The notes under the pieces: model-generated | The model's database searches: none | Told to the model about the DNA's origin: nothing | What the model saw: only the letters and a program-made list of their open reading frames with translations | Made by a program: the position numbers and the translations under genes | Part shown: positions 44,580-57,200 of the stretch, piece by piece | How positions within the stretch are numbered: position 1 is the stretch's first letter | Layout of the letters: each line of letters starts with the position of its first letter | Assembly: GCA_963920635.1 (NCBI GenBank) | Contig: OY987300.1 | Span: forward strand, 61,480,915-61,544,914 | Source of the DNA: Pseudeuparius sepicola | Lineage: Eukaryota > Arthropoda > Insecta > Coleoptera > Anthribidae | Direction: 5' to 3' | Length of the DNA stretch: 64,000 nt

Positions 44580-44930
44580 CAGTCTGGCGGACCGATCAAA
44601 CACTCTCGTTTAGTTATTTTCTCTCTGGCGAGGACTTCGGTCCGTGGCGAGTTAGGGGAAATACTTCGGGGAAGGCCCGATTTAGGGGGATATGGGAGTT
44701 CGCTTTCGTGTTTCTATTCGATATACAAGGGAGCGTTGTTTGCGGGATTCCCATTATTATTTTTATTTAATATGACTGGCATTATACACATAACGAGGTC
44801 ACCAGGCTGTCATTGCGAATAAAAAAATATTGTATCTGTATGCTCAGGCTCGGTGGAGCACAATTTATATTAAAGGCGAATGGTTTTTAAAATTATATTT
44901 AAAAGTTCAAAGATTTTGAACGGTTTCTAG
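44580..44930 (+). repeat. Duplicated block R2, partial copy 3
   Basis: Matches the second half of 39780-40510 and 41771-42450, including GGGGAAATACTTCGGGGAA, ATTATACACATAACGAGG and the terminal AATAAAAAAATA. Open frames over it are short and not conserved in the other copies. Confidence 0.65.
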
Positions 44931-45057
44931 TAAAGCCGACTTATAATTTGTTGCAGAGCTCCAGATACATGAACAGTTTCTAACTATAAAACCACAGTTT
45001 CTGACAAACTAGAAGATATTCCTCTAAGTCGTTAGAACCAAGAATTCCTTCCGATTG

Positions 45058-45647
45058 TACAGGGTGGCCCATTTAAAACAGTCCACCTGAAATATTTTCA
45101 ATGGAAATGGTTTTTCCGGAAAACCCCGAGACAGCTTGATTTTGCTTTCATGCGGGGGGACATCTTTTGACTGTAAATTCATGGCTGTATGGTCATCCCC
45201 CTAAACGGGGTGGCAACCCCTTCAAGAATGTTAAATGGCACAGGGGGGGGGGGCAAAATTCTAATAAAACCCGTCACCTTGCCACGACTTCTATGATAAG
45301 CCTTATTTTTTTGCAGTTTAATTCTGTTTTGAAGTGTTTTTTCGATTTATTGCACCGACACATTCATTGCTTTTTTACATTAATGTTAACTCAAAAAAAT
45401 AAAATTTCAGCATGTTTGTAAATAGCAATTAAATACCTATTCAATGATGTGCCACTTGACCCCCCCGTGCCATTTAAGATTCTTGAAGGGGTTGCCACCC
45501 CGTTTAGGGGGATGACCATACAGCCATGAATTTACGGTCAAAAGATGTCCCCCATGAAAGCAAAATCGACCTGTCTCGGGGTTTTCCGGAAAAACCATTT
45601 CCATTGAAAATATTTCAGGTGGACTGTTTTAAATGGGCCACCCCGTA
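45058..45647. mobile_element. 590-bp CAGGGTG foldback element
   Basis: Left end TACAGGGTGGCCCATTTAAA at 45058, right end its complement ending at TA 45646-45647. Arms of about 190 bp each match closely. An 11-G run sits at the inner end of the left arm (45243-45253) and a matching C-rich run on the right. Non-coding middle. Confidence 0.88.
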
Positions 45648-47311
45648 TTTATATAAGATCCTTCGCTATTGTTGGCTTAGAAAACCGAATATTTGGGTCT
45701 TCAAACACAAAACCTTCCCTTTGACCCTTTGGATCAACGTTAATGGTGGGAGAAACCTCGTATTGTATTGTCGGTTACGGGTTAAGCCTTTATTTCGATT
45801 AAGAACATAAGCTGGCAACAAAACATGATTGATGACAACATCCAGAATCAAATTTTCTTTTCAAATAAAATTGTACTGTTAAATATTCTTGACGATACAT
45901 TCAAAACAATACCGGAACACCAAAAATTCATCCTGTGCATGTTGCGTTGCAGCCAAATTGGCAATTTCACCAACTTCAGCACGTCTGGCTGAGCAGTGTC
46001 CAACATTCCGGTATAACGCTGCAAAACAAACTCGCCTTTGTGTGTGCGAATAGATAGCACCGTATTACCTTGAAACTAGCAGAGGGTTGCAACGGCCGTC
46101 GGCCGTGTAGGTCGCGCCGCTGCATCGCGGCACGGGCAAGCGTTAAATTTATTGAGCACGTAACGAAGTCGATGAAACTATTATAAGCGGCCGGGGGGGA
46201 GACGAGCAAAATGTAGCATATTTGTCTGTAGGGTATATTGGTAGAGGCGCTAGGCGCTATGGGGTTTCCTTGGAAAATTTATTTTGTCTATCATTATCAC
46301 TATAGGGCTCAATCAAATAACAAAAATTGTGTACCTACAGGTATCATGCCGCCAAATTTTGTACGTGTAGTTTCAACGACTGAACTTGCGCGACTACTTT
46401 CAATAAAAAAAATCCAAGTAGGTACACCGACTTTTGTAACAAACTGTTGAAACTTTGCATCAAGTTTGATGGACTTCTTTACTTGTTGTTTTTTGTTTTT
46501 CACAAATAAAATTTATTTACAAAACAATTAGCAACAAAAGTACTTGTGGGCGAGGACAGTTCCACGTAGCTTTGATGCGCAAACGGTATGCCATCTTTTT
46601 TTCAGCATTTTCATAATAAGAACTTGCATGCTTCTCATTGGCAGCCTGTTCAGAAACGTGGAAAAATTAATTATTAAAATACAAGATCACGTGGCAATAA
46701 TAGCCCTTTGGACCCACCCTAACGGTATGCCTATTTTTTCCGATGAATTTTTTATTTTGAAGTTCATTATAAAACACATGGCAGCCTGTATAAAATCATA
46801 TCAAAACGGATATTTTTCGAATAATTGAAAACTCAGTTTTTCACATGAAGAACCCAGGATGACTCTCTGATTCATACCTTATTATTATGAGAATATGTGC
46901 CACATAATGCCCTTTGAAAGGCATACTGAGTAAAATCACGTCCAAAAATCTGTCACTATCTCCCGGTCCATTAGGTTGGGTTAGGCGAAACAAATACGAA
47001 AAATAAAAATAAAGGAAACCACTTGTTTGCTTTTGGGTTCCTTATTTGGTATCATTTTTCAAACATTACTGTTAAAGACGAAATTTACCCGAATTAATAA
47101 CTAATATAAATAAAAATTTCCATTTAATGGGGATTTTATTGATGATACGGTATTTATGTTATTGAAATCGGGATAAGGTGTAGATTTCAGAAAGCTAAAA
47201 TATACAGTGTGCCCGCGTTTGCTTGTGAACATTCGGGAAATCTACGAAGAGCCGGGGAAAATTCGGCATTATTATTTTTTAGATTGGCATAAGGCAAGAT
47301 ACCGCGCAGAC
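45648..47311. other. No gene seen; GC-rich patch at 46085-46145
   Basis: AT-rich with several short open frames lacking domains. A more GC-rich patch with AACGGCCGTCGGCCGT lies near 46090. Confidence 0.45.
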
Positions 47312-47815
47312 ACTACTATTTCGATTGGGTGATTCAATAGCTAGCTATGTTTTTTTTAATGGTCGATTTTCATTTTAAGGGGTGCTGAATCCAGTGGCTA
47401 AAAAAGAACTAATAATATTTATTAAAATTTTGCTCATAGGAACTGGCATAGTAGGCCTTGGATTTTTTATGAAAGAGGTCATTTTTGCTCAAAAATGCAG
47501 TCTATCTAGCTCTACAATGAAAAAAATTCGGGTCATAGCACACAATTAATAGACTTTTTACAAATGGGTCATATTGTAGATGCGCGTGTTTTCATGGGTT
47601 AATTTAATAATTTCTACCTTTTCTGTCACAGTTAAATCTTTCATTATCAATTTTTTGATGCTCAACACCAAACCTATATATCGCTAAATCTAATGAACTT
47701 TTTCGTGTGAGTGATGCTGTGGGTCAGTTTTTTAATATAGTATACCTATCCTGCAAATTGGTCATTTAAAAAGATCATAGCTAGCCATGGAATAATCACC
47801 CAATCGAAATAGTAG
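47312..47815. mobile_element. Foldback element of about 500 bp
   Basis: CTACTATTTCGATTGGGTGA at the left end (47312-47349) is inverted at 47776-47815. It encloses the second copy of the 16540-16905 repeat (47379-47580). Non-coding. Confidence 0.65.
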
Positions 47816-49479
47816 CACAGCTTAGGGTAAGCTGTAATAGTAGTGTATGTGAGAGATATAGCAAACCACACACCGTATGCAGGTTGTTCCACTTAAAAAA
47901 GTTATGCTTTTGGTTCCTATCTGGAAAGCCTCCTACTGTTGAATTTTTGATAAGCTCATAATATTCGTAGAAACATTTTCTACAACTTTTGTATTTACTA
48001 TTTATTTCTATCTAAAAAAAATCAGAAATTAGACCTTTAAAGTATTTTAAAATCCACAAATACATCTTTGCCTATTGTGGAGAAATACAAAGTGTTGAGT
48101 ATCTCAAGAAAAGAAAAATCAGTGTTGCTAGTCGTCTGCTGTTCCTTGTCCTAAACAGAAATATATGTATAACCCTGTAGGTATGTGTATATGTGTAATA
48201 TGTCTATATAATTCAAAAAGCCAATCCCAGTAACAATGCGATACCTACAAATCAACAAGCTGGACTATTCAATTATTAACATGCGGGTTTTAAAAGGCAG
48301 ATATCAAAACACAGTCTAATCCTCAAGATGGTAGCCATAAGGATGTGAGAGAAATCGTGTAGACAGATTTTTCAACCAATAAAGTAATTCAACTATTTTT
48401 GGATATATCCGAATAATAGGTTCTTCATAAACAAGGATCTAATGAAATGTAGTTTTGAAAACACTGATTCAGATAAAGTTGCTTGCTAAACTACTACCTA
48501 CGTTTGCTTTTACCTCACTCCATAGAAGTTATTTGAAGTTAAAGAGTCCCGTGGAACTTACGTGTTGAGAAACATGTTTGTATCCCACTTATATCTAATT
48601 TTTTTGACGGAACTTTAAACTGATTGTATTTCTATTTGTTTCTCTCAAACTTTTTTAAAACTTCTCATAAATACCTTATAATATTAAAACTTTTCAAAAA
48701 TTGCAAACATGAAAATAGGAATAGTAGAGATAGAGACAGAAAAACAAAATGAGTAATTAAATTCAGAAAAAATGTGAATATCATTTTGTTTTCATACCAT
48801 TCGTATTACATATTAGACAAATATAGTATCGTTCTCCTAGCTGCTCCTGACCTAAGAAAGCAGGACAAAACACATTCCTTCGTAAATTTTAAATAAACTT
48901 TTTCAAATTTGCAGAAATTCTTCGAATGCTTCATAAAGGAGTGGGCCCTTTCAGTTGGGTGGCTGAATAAATTATTTTGAATATACCATGATAATTGTTT
49001 TTAATTATACTTCACACAATGCTGCCAAAGCGAAAAAAATAATTATCTTTGTAATTGTCCTGCATTTTAAATTCATATTCATGGACCTTGCAATTTATTT
49101 GATAACCCACGTTCGTCCATTTAATGAGAAATATGAGTCTTCGCTTCACATTTCTTAATAAATGGATAAATATAAGGATCATCTTTCTTAACTAGCTTTT
49201 TTCCGGTTTAATATCCGGATTGCGAGTGGAACTTTCCTACGACAATCCCAACTCAGAAGTTAACCGGATATAGGTGGACTTTTTATGTGACTATTTCTGT
49301 TGACTGACGTATTATAATAACACTTCTAACGGCTATAGTTTCATGTCCTGGAAAGTAGATGGCGCCTATGGTCAACAATGTATTTTGCATTGTATTTTGT
49401 CTCCGGGAAGCGCATGGTAAGCCAGAACACTGTCAAACATGACAGCCGTGAGCAGTCTTTATTAATACGTCAGTCAACG
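47816..49479. other. No gene seen
   Basis: AT-rich, no credible ORF or recognisable repeat. Confidence 0.45.
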
Positions 49480-49524
49480 CTATTTCCCTCGTCTTAATTT
49501 CCACCAATCACAAACGCGCAATTT
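49480..49524 (-). repeat. 45-nt repeat, copy 2
   Basis: Inverted match, 44 of 45, to 27299-27343. Confidence 0.7.
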
Positions 49525-49720
49525 TGAATTACAAATGGTTTCTAGATGGAAGAACTGTATGACAGCACCTGTCAGCAGTTTTTTCGAGTTTAACCGCGGC
49601 AAAACTTGACAGCTGTTGTATAATAGGTAGTACGTTTTGTAAGCTACGTGTATGCAGAATAATCTGTTACTCATGAAATAGTCTTGTCAAATACCATTCG
49701 GGCATGTAATTTTTCCTGTG

Positions 49721-49866
49721 AAAAAAAAAAACACAATACTAAGTAATATTTATTTAACAAAATGCATTCGTGCAGGTGCAAAAATCCTCGTCTTCGACTA
49801 TAGGATTTTTGTGCCACCAGCACTCTATTGTTAAAATATTACTTAGCAACGTGTTTTTTAGATTTT
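49721..49866. mobile_element. Hairpin MITE of about 140 bp
   Basis: AACACAATACTAAGTAATAT on the left is inverted, diverged, on the right, and GGTGCAAAAATCCT pairs with AGGATTTTTGTGCC around a 13-base loop. Confidence 0.65.
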
Positions 49867-50283
49867 TTTCGGAAAAATTAGATGCCCTTATGATTGGCCA
49901 GGGAAATTACGGTAAAAAATAAAATAGACAAAATTCATAACCGCATTTTTATAATGCCATCACAAAATATTGATAATAAATGAACGCCAGAATTGTTTTT
50001 TATACAAAATAAACATATGCGTATGGGCGTTTTTTAGAAAAATACATTTTCTTGTTGTATTAAAGACGGCATAAATATTAACTGCGAATTTTAAGCTGCA
50101 TTTATTAGTAAGTAAGGTATATAAAGTTGAGATTGATAAATTAAACAGATTACGTTTGCGCAAGTATCCGAATGATGTAAAAATGACATTTTGCGTAATA
50201 TTTTTTGCTAAACTTTGTAAGTGGATACTAAGTCTTGTTAATTTTTTTGAAATTAAACAAAAATTGGTAACGGAAGTATACAA
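49867..50283. other. No gene seen
   Basis: AT-rich spacer. Confidence 0.4.
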
Positions 50284-51170
50284 ATGACAAATGACAGTTA
50301 TGACCTACATGCGCCCTAAATACATGTTTAATTTCGCTATATGTGATTTAATATAGTTATATTGTAAAAAGTTAAACAAAAAAAAAACAGTTAATATTTT
50401 TGCTTTTCCTAAAGAAATGACAAGTGACAATTGACCTATATGCGCCGTAAATAAATGTTTAATTTCGCTATATATGATTTAATATAGTTATATTGTAAAA
50501 AGTTAAACAAACAAAAAACAGTTAATATTTTTGCCTATTCTATACCAATGAGAAGTGACAGCTGACGTACAGGGTGTTTCCGTATATTTTGACACACCCC
50601 TAGAGCCTTTATTTTTCGAGTTAGAAAAAATTACTCAAATGAAAGTTGTAGGGTTTTTTTCTGAACCGCTGGGATCTGTTACTAGATAAAACAAATGAGC
50701 GTCGCAAATTTATGAAAAAATATAAGCTTACTTTTTTTTAATGGAACACCCTGTATATTTGGGGATTTTTGAATTGCACGCATTTTTCCGATTCCAACAA
50801 TATAAATATGTTATATGTTTGCTCAAAGCACTCGCATGATATTCCAAGTTGCAGATAAATATACCACCTTTATATTTAATCAAGGTTGCCATGGAAAAAC
50901 ATTTCAACTTAGGTAAGAGCATTCCTGTCAATTTATTATTTTTGGGACAACACACCTTGGTACACTACAACTTTCATTTAAGTAATTTTTTTCTGACTCA
51001 AAAAATAAAGGCTCTAGGGGTGGGTCAAAATATACGGGAACACCCTGTACATGCGGCTCAGATAAATGTTTAATTTTGTATAAGTTACATTCTATTTGTA
51101 AAAGGGAATGATCATCTGCAATAAAAACGTAGTTAATATTTTTGCTTTTGCCGAAATAGAAAAATATCCG
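50284..51170 (+). repeat. Tandem repeat of about 132 bp, third unit interrupted
   Basis: Units start near 50284, 50417 and 50548, each with TGCGCC/GCGGCT, AATGTTTAATTT and GTTAATATTTTTGC. The third unit is split by the foldback at 50568-51049. Degenerate pieces of the unit continue near 51400. Confidence 0.8.
50568..51049. mobile_element. 482-bp CAGGGTG foldback element inside a tandem repeat
   Basis: Left end TACAGGGTGTTTCCGTATAT at 50568, right end CACCCTGTA at 51041-51049. Arms of about 90 bp match closely; an inner CACCCTGTA lies at 50747. Comparison with the two uninterrupted tandem units shows a clean insertion with a TA duplication. Non-coding. Confidence 0.9.
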
Positions 51171-51739
51171 ATTTTTATCTCTCCTTGTCGATCTAAGTTA
51201 CTTCCATATTCTTAAAAGGTTTAATTTCTTAATATGTGTTAGCAAGGGAAGTTTTTTACCTAAAGACTCTAAAAACCTTTTTGCTCGAAATTTCTAACGA
51301 AAAATAGGTGTTTTTTGAGGTAACTCAAGGTTCCGTTTTTTCAAAATGTTTAATTTTTGGTTTCTACCAACGTATTTACTTATAACTTTGATATGGTAAA
51401 ACAAAATTGCAGTTAATATTTTTGTCTAGGCCAAATTCTATTTTCCCTGGCCTATGATATTACTTACGAAAATTGCTTGCTTTAATACAAAAAAAAGATT
51501 TGGTCAAAGAAAACATTCGATAGATTTTTTTTTCAGAAAGTGTAATTGTGTGCAAAGTGCACACAAAATACAATTTCAAAATGACGCTATAGAGGTGGTG
51601 CAAAATATACGGGAAATCTTGTAAAACTCCTTTATTATTTTTCCTATGATGCTTGGGGAAATTACGGTCACCTTTCGCGTTTATTCTATCTGGGAATGTT
51701 TCGATAGATGTAAGTAACTTTAAAAATGTAACGGTTGTG
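51171..51739. other. No gene seen
   Basis: AT-rich. Confidence 0.4.
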
Positions 51740-52940
51740 TACAGGGTGGGCTATCCAAACGGAAAAGTGTGTTGCGTAGAGACCGGTTCACATAAAAAAT
51801 AGTCATTAAAAATAATTTTGCAGTAAAAATTAAAGTTAATTCTAGGTTGTAGGTAACTCGGATTTTGTATACGGGGTCGATAAAAAAGTTATCGCCAAAA
51901 ATCTTTTTTTGCTAAACAAAATCTAATTTTTTATCTACACAACCATTAATAACCTTTAAGTAGTATTCCTTTATATTCGGTTTTTTGAAATAACTTCTGT
52001 TTTTAGCGGAGCTGAAACTGAATTTCTGTATTTTACAACATACACATTTCATTTAACCATTAAAGGATTAATTTTTTTAATTCTGAATCCAAGGATATAT
52101 AATTTGACCTATTTTCTCCAACCATTTCCGAGATATTTATAAAGAAGCTCCATCAAACTAGATAACATGGTCTATTATATCATCTAGGCCAAACATTAAA
52201 ACCAGATTTATGAAAAATCTAGTCAGCCATGACAATAAAACTGACAATCAAGTAGGCTCTCAATTCAACATTTTTACTTACCTGTCTGCTTAATTTTAAA
52301 TTTTGGTGCTGAAGCTATAGTTACTAGTTTAAGAAAATGTTTTTGAAAGAAGAATGCTGTGATATTTTAGAGATCTCTATGGGAATAAACTTTGAGGGAG
52401 TATTCTCGTAAATATCCAAATAGAGATGTTCCGAGTGCCTTACATTTATTAGATCGACAGGAAGTGAAATTAATCAAAGAAGAAAATAGAAAACATGTTG
52501 TATCCACAGCCTCCTTGATTGCCAGTTTTATTGTCATGGCTAACTCGATTTTTCATAAATGAGGTTCTAATGTTTCGCCTACTTAGATCGAACATCAGGC
52601 ATATATCGTTGCATTCAGAATTAAAGAAAGAATCCTATAATGGTTAAATGAAACGTGTAAGTTGTAAAATACAGATAATCACTTTCATTTCCGCTAAAAC
52701 CGAAAGTTATTAAAAAAAAACTAAATATTCAGGAATACTGCTTAATGGTTGTGTAGGAAAAAAAATGATTTTATTATTTTGCAAAATATGATTTTCGGCG
52801 ATAAAATTTTATCGACCCCCGTATACAAAATCCGAGTACACCCTCGAATTCTCCCTACAAATTCATTTTTTGAATGACGATATTGTCTTATTCACCAGAG
52901 TCCATGTAACACTCTTTGCGCTTGGGTGGGGCACCCTGTA
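51740..52940. mobile_element. 1.2-kb CAGGGTG foldback element
   Basis: Left end TACAGGGTGGGCTATCCAAA at 51740, right end CACCCTGTA at 52932-52940. The inverted arms are over 400 bp, more diverged than in the other foldbacks; for example GACAATAAAACTGACAATCAA on one side and its complement on the other. Non-coding. Confidence 0.8.
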
Positions 52941-53984
52941 CCAACGGATGTTTCAGAGCGTCCGCAAGTAAGATTTTACATTTTATCTCATTTGGAAAAT
53001 CCCAGATTTTTAGACTACCGACAAGACCCTGGGACGCATTTGGAAGACGAAATCGCAATAATACAATTTGTATAAGTTGATTTGATGCACGTTGGCTGAT
53101 GGAAAAGTTATCCCGGAGTAAACTGGGTCACGCCCATGCCCGGAGTAAACAACATCTAAAAGCTGTAAAACGCCCGCGTGGCACACGGGGAACAGCATCC
53201 ATGAATTTTATTAAAGGAAAAAACAACGGGAAGGATCAACATAAAGCTATTCGATTTGAGCAAGAATCACGACATATCTCGTGATATTATATGTTTAACC
53301 ACAACGCCACTAGATTGCTATGACTACTGCCCTCCAGACAATAGGCCTTTTTTATGATTTATGAATATTTATACAAAATCTGAGGAAAAAATTTTCATAT
53401 ATTTATCGCCCAAAAAAATTTCAAATTCCCGCCCGGCCCTAGAACAGTGATTGGCTAAAGATATTGCAGCGTTTCCGTATTTGTACAAGCTGTATTGAGA
53501 AAATATCCATTTGGTTTTAAGTTTTAAACGGAGAGCCGATAATATTGAATTATTGGGTTGAATAATAATTATTCTCTGCCTAAAGAATATATTATATATC
53601 TGCGCATGGCCGATACTGATAAGTACTCAGAGACAGAAATCGCGGCAAGGGCTTTTCTCAGTGGATATAAATTTCCTGTATATTTAGTATACAGGTACTG
53701 CAAAAAGTTTATTTAATAAGTAATTGAAATTGTTTCTTTTTACGGGATGTGTATCTGTGTATGTCTGTTTTGTTAATAGTCGATATAGGTAGGTTGGGCA
53801 TTGCAAAAGGTCAAGTAAATTTTATATTTGCTCGAGTTCTAGTTTCAAGTATTAATTAATATCTTAAGTTTTCGACCTTGAGACATTGCAGCTCGCAACG
53901 CCATATTGGAAAAATATCGCCAAAATGTACTTTTTCAAGAATATTTCGTTTTCTGTGTGAATAAGTTAAAATAGTATATTTCCT
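52941..53984. other. No gene seen
   Basis: AT-rich; short open frames without domains. Confidence 0.4.
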
Positions 53985-54290
53985 AACAAGTGCGGAAAGT
54001 GCCACTTTTCTGCACGCAATTGCAGTTGGCTGAACGACGCGTAGCGGAGTTCAGCCAAGAAATCGAGTGTGGAAAAGACACTTTCCGCAAGAGTTAGGAA
54101 CACTATTTTTTCTACAAGCGTGCGGAAAAGTAAGACACTTTTCCGCACGCATTTACTTTTCCGCACGCATTTTAGTTTAGAAAGTGTCACTTTTCCGCAC
54201 TAGTGCGGAAAAGTAGTGCGGAAAAGTGACACTTTCCAAATTAAAATGCGTGCGGAAAAGTGTTTTTTTCCGCACGCTTGTAGAAAAAAA
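53985..54290. repeat. Array of nested palindromes built on GTGCGGAAAAGTG
   Basis: GTGCGGAAA or its complement occurs about ten times. The arms TTTTTTCTACAAGCGTGCGG (54110) and CCGCACGCTTGTAGAAAAAA (to 54290) close the array. Within it lie a perfect 26-bp palindrome (54189-54214) and a perfect 23-bp inverted pair around an 11-base loop. A 10-bp stem TTGGCTGAAC/GTTCAGCCAA lies to the left (54027-54059). No coding content. Confidence 0.85.
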
Positions 54291-57200
54291 GAGCTTTTAC
54301 CAAAACTAGAGAATTAAATTTTCTTTATTTTTCTATACAAGATTTTTTCTCAGATTAAGAGTTTTTTAATACAAGTAGATGAACTCGAACTTTTTTAGAT
54401 ATTTTGCAATGTTACATACAAGTTTACTCTCGATTTACCTCTTTCAAACTGCCACCACATCTTGGAGACGAAATTTCGAGAAGTAAGTACAAGCAGATTA
54501 GCGGGCATTTTCTAAAGACATATACTAATTCACGACCACATAAAACCCAACTGAACCGAATTTTTTTATTCTAGGACGCATTTTTAACGGTTATTTTTAC
54601 ACAATAATTCTTGAATTGAGCGAAATAGTCCTTTAATTCATTGGCCACCGAGACCGAAGTCATTAGACCTCACGACACTTTTTCTGTGGGAAACAATAAT
54701 TATAGTAAATTTTATGTTTCGAGACCCGAAATCCAAGAAGAGCTCTGCAATAATAATTAGGCAAGGTTGCCAGCATCAACAGTTGAGAAGTCATGAAAAC
54801 AATCAAAGGCATATTGAAAACTTCATAAAGGATATGGTGGACTAATCGAAAAGATTAATAATATTTAATATAGAGGTTCAGATAGTTTGAAGTTATTTAT
54901 AGGCGTCAAGGGGTTAAAAAATACCCCAAATTGTGCGATTTTTTCATCTCTTCATCCAAAGACATATAATATGTCTTTGATTTTATCTCGTTCTGGAAAT
55001 AAACTCGTTCTGTAAATACTAAAAAAAAAACGCTTGTCAAAGTGAAACTTTGGCAAACTTTGGTAACTTTTTTCATTTTTGTAGGACGCAGTACGCGTTG
55101 GTAAATTATGGCAGGCGAATTTCGGGACACCCTGTGTAGTTATTAGCGATGAGATCAGGAGAATAAACAATACCCAGTAAACCAAGTCGACGCCATTGCT
55201 GGTAGAATGTTTTTACCGCGAAGACCAGAATCGACCGGCAATGGAATGCGAGGAATGCATCAGGGATGTATTCGAATATTATGGAAATTCCACTGATATT
55301 GGGATTTCCAATGATTCTCTACCTGCACTCTGCCAGTCTACCCGTTTTGCATAAAAAGATTAACCCTTATAACAATAGTAACATACAAATTATTTAAACT
55401 CGAAATCATTAATGTTCATGTAAGACAATAATTTAATCCGACCGTGCGATTTTATTGGAGAATGCTTTTGCATAAAAAACGAAAGTCACTACCCCCGAGA
55501 TCAAAGGGCCGACAGCAAGACAAACAACTGGGTATACCTATACTGTGGTGAGATGTTTACTAGAAAGGGTTAGAGGATGTATAGGATAACCATTAATTAA
55601 TTATTGTTGTTTATATTTTTTTAATAAAATTCCTGTGGTTCGACCCTGTAAAATATTATATACATTAAAATTTTTTTCCCATTAATTTTTTTTTCCTTAA
55701 AAACGGAGCATTTATGAACAGGACACTACACGTGTTTCTGCACTTATTGCCATGATCAGGTATCAATTTTTTTTATAACAATTAGTTAAATTGATAATTT
55801 ATTATTTTCAAGAGTCATTCTCCCTTTTGTTTTTTTATTATTGCTTATTTTCATTTATTTTGTAGTATGTGCATAGTTTAAATGCTTATTGTTTATTTTT
55901 GTTTAAAATATTATGTCATGGTGTGTAGAAAAAACGTTGGATGGAAATCTGTGTCACCATGTGTCTATACGAAACAGTCGAACCACAGGAATTTTATTGA
56001 AAGAAAAATTGACGATGAGGAATGAAAATTACATTGTTGGTTATGTGAACTTCTTTTTTCAACTGATTATCCTTTACCTGATATTTACAGAAACATCCCT
56101 CTTTATTTATAATTACAGGTACCAAAATCCATCCTTATTTGTTAATAATATTTTAGTTTGTAATATCATGTTTTTTTTACTTCGAGGCGTGTAAATATCC
56201 TAATATTATATTAATTTTGATGTGCGTTTTTTTTGAACACCCGCTGAAATTTTTAAAAATAATTTTTTTATATAAGGAAAACTAAGAATGAGCCAAAATA
56301 TTCGCAAAATGCTTCGCATTTCTAACAGTTTTTTCTTAATTCTTGACAGCTCACACTTAATTTCCTACTGCATGCACCCTTTATATTATAACAATAAAAC
56401 TCGATACAGTTGAGTTTTAAGTTCGGTTTTAAGTGATCCTGACTAAGAAGATGTTCTCACTTTTTTTCTAAAAAAATCTCCTAGTACTTCTCTAAATTTT
56501 CACTCCAAGAAAGTGGTATCAGTCGACGATGGGTTTGGTCCTTAAAACAAGTGACACGATGTTTCCAATGCCCTATTCGAAAAACTATATTCAACAAAAG
56601 AAAGTACATGAAAATCTGTTCACAAGTAACAATTTTCCGGAGTGGCAAATCTTTAACACGCTGTATATTCCTACTCCATGTTAATTGTCATACTAAAATC
56701 CTTACGACTCCTACAAATGAATAAAAACAATACAACTAAAATTCACGGTAATTTAGTGAATTTAATATCCTACATTTTTGGTAATAACTACTTTTACCTA
56801 AATGCACAGAAAACCAAATATTGTCAAAACAAGTTTTAATTTTGGCGACATTTTTCCAATATGGCGTCGCAATGTCGGCACTTAGCCCTTTTTTGCCCTG
56901 TATCGACTGGGCTACAACCTACAACGTACACTGACTGTATTCACGCGAAATTGGAAACAATGATGCACCCATTCTAAATTCAACATCAGTAAAGTAAAAA
57001 GTTCAAGAATAACTGCACTCAATAATTTTAAATATTTCTGTCCCAACCTCTTCAAGCTTTGAAACTGAGACGAATCTCGGTTTCTGGGTTAGCTTTCCTA
57101 CATTATTCTGATAGTTTAGTGAAGATTCTTATAAGGAATTATGTAACGGGTTCATTAAACTTTGAAGTTACTTTCGTAATTGAATTTTTGAGGGAAACAA

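Noticed and set aside
46972..46990. TTAGGTTGGGTTAGG, resembling the insect telomere repeat TTAGG
   Set aside because: Only two imperfect units; common by chance and in transposons.
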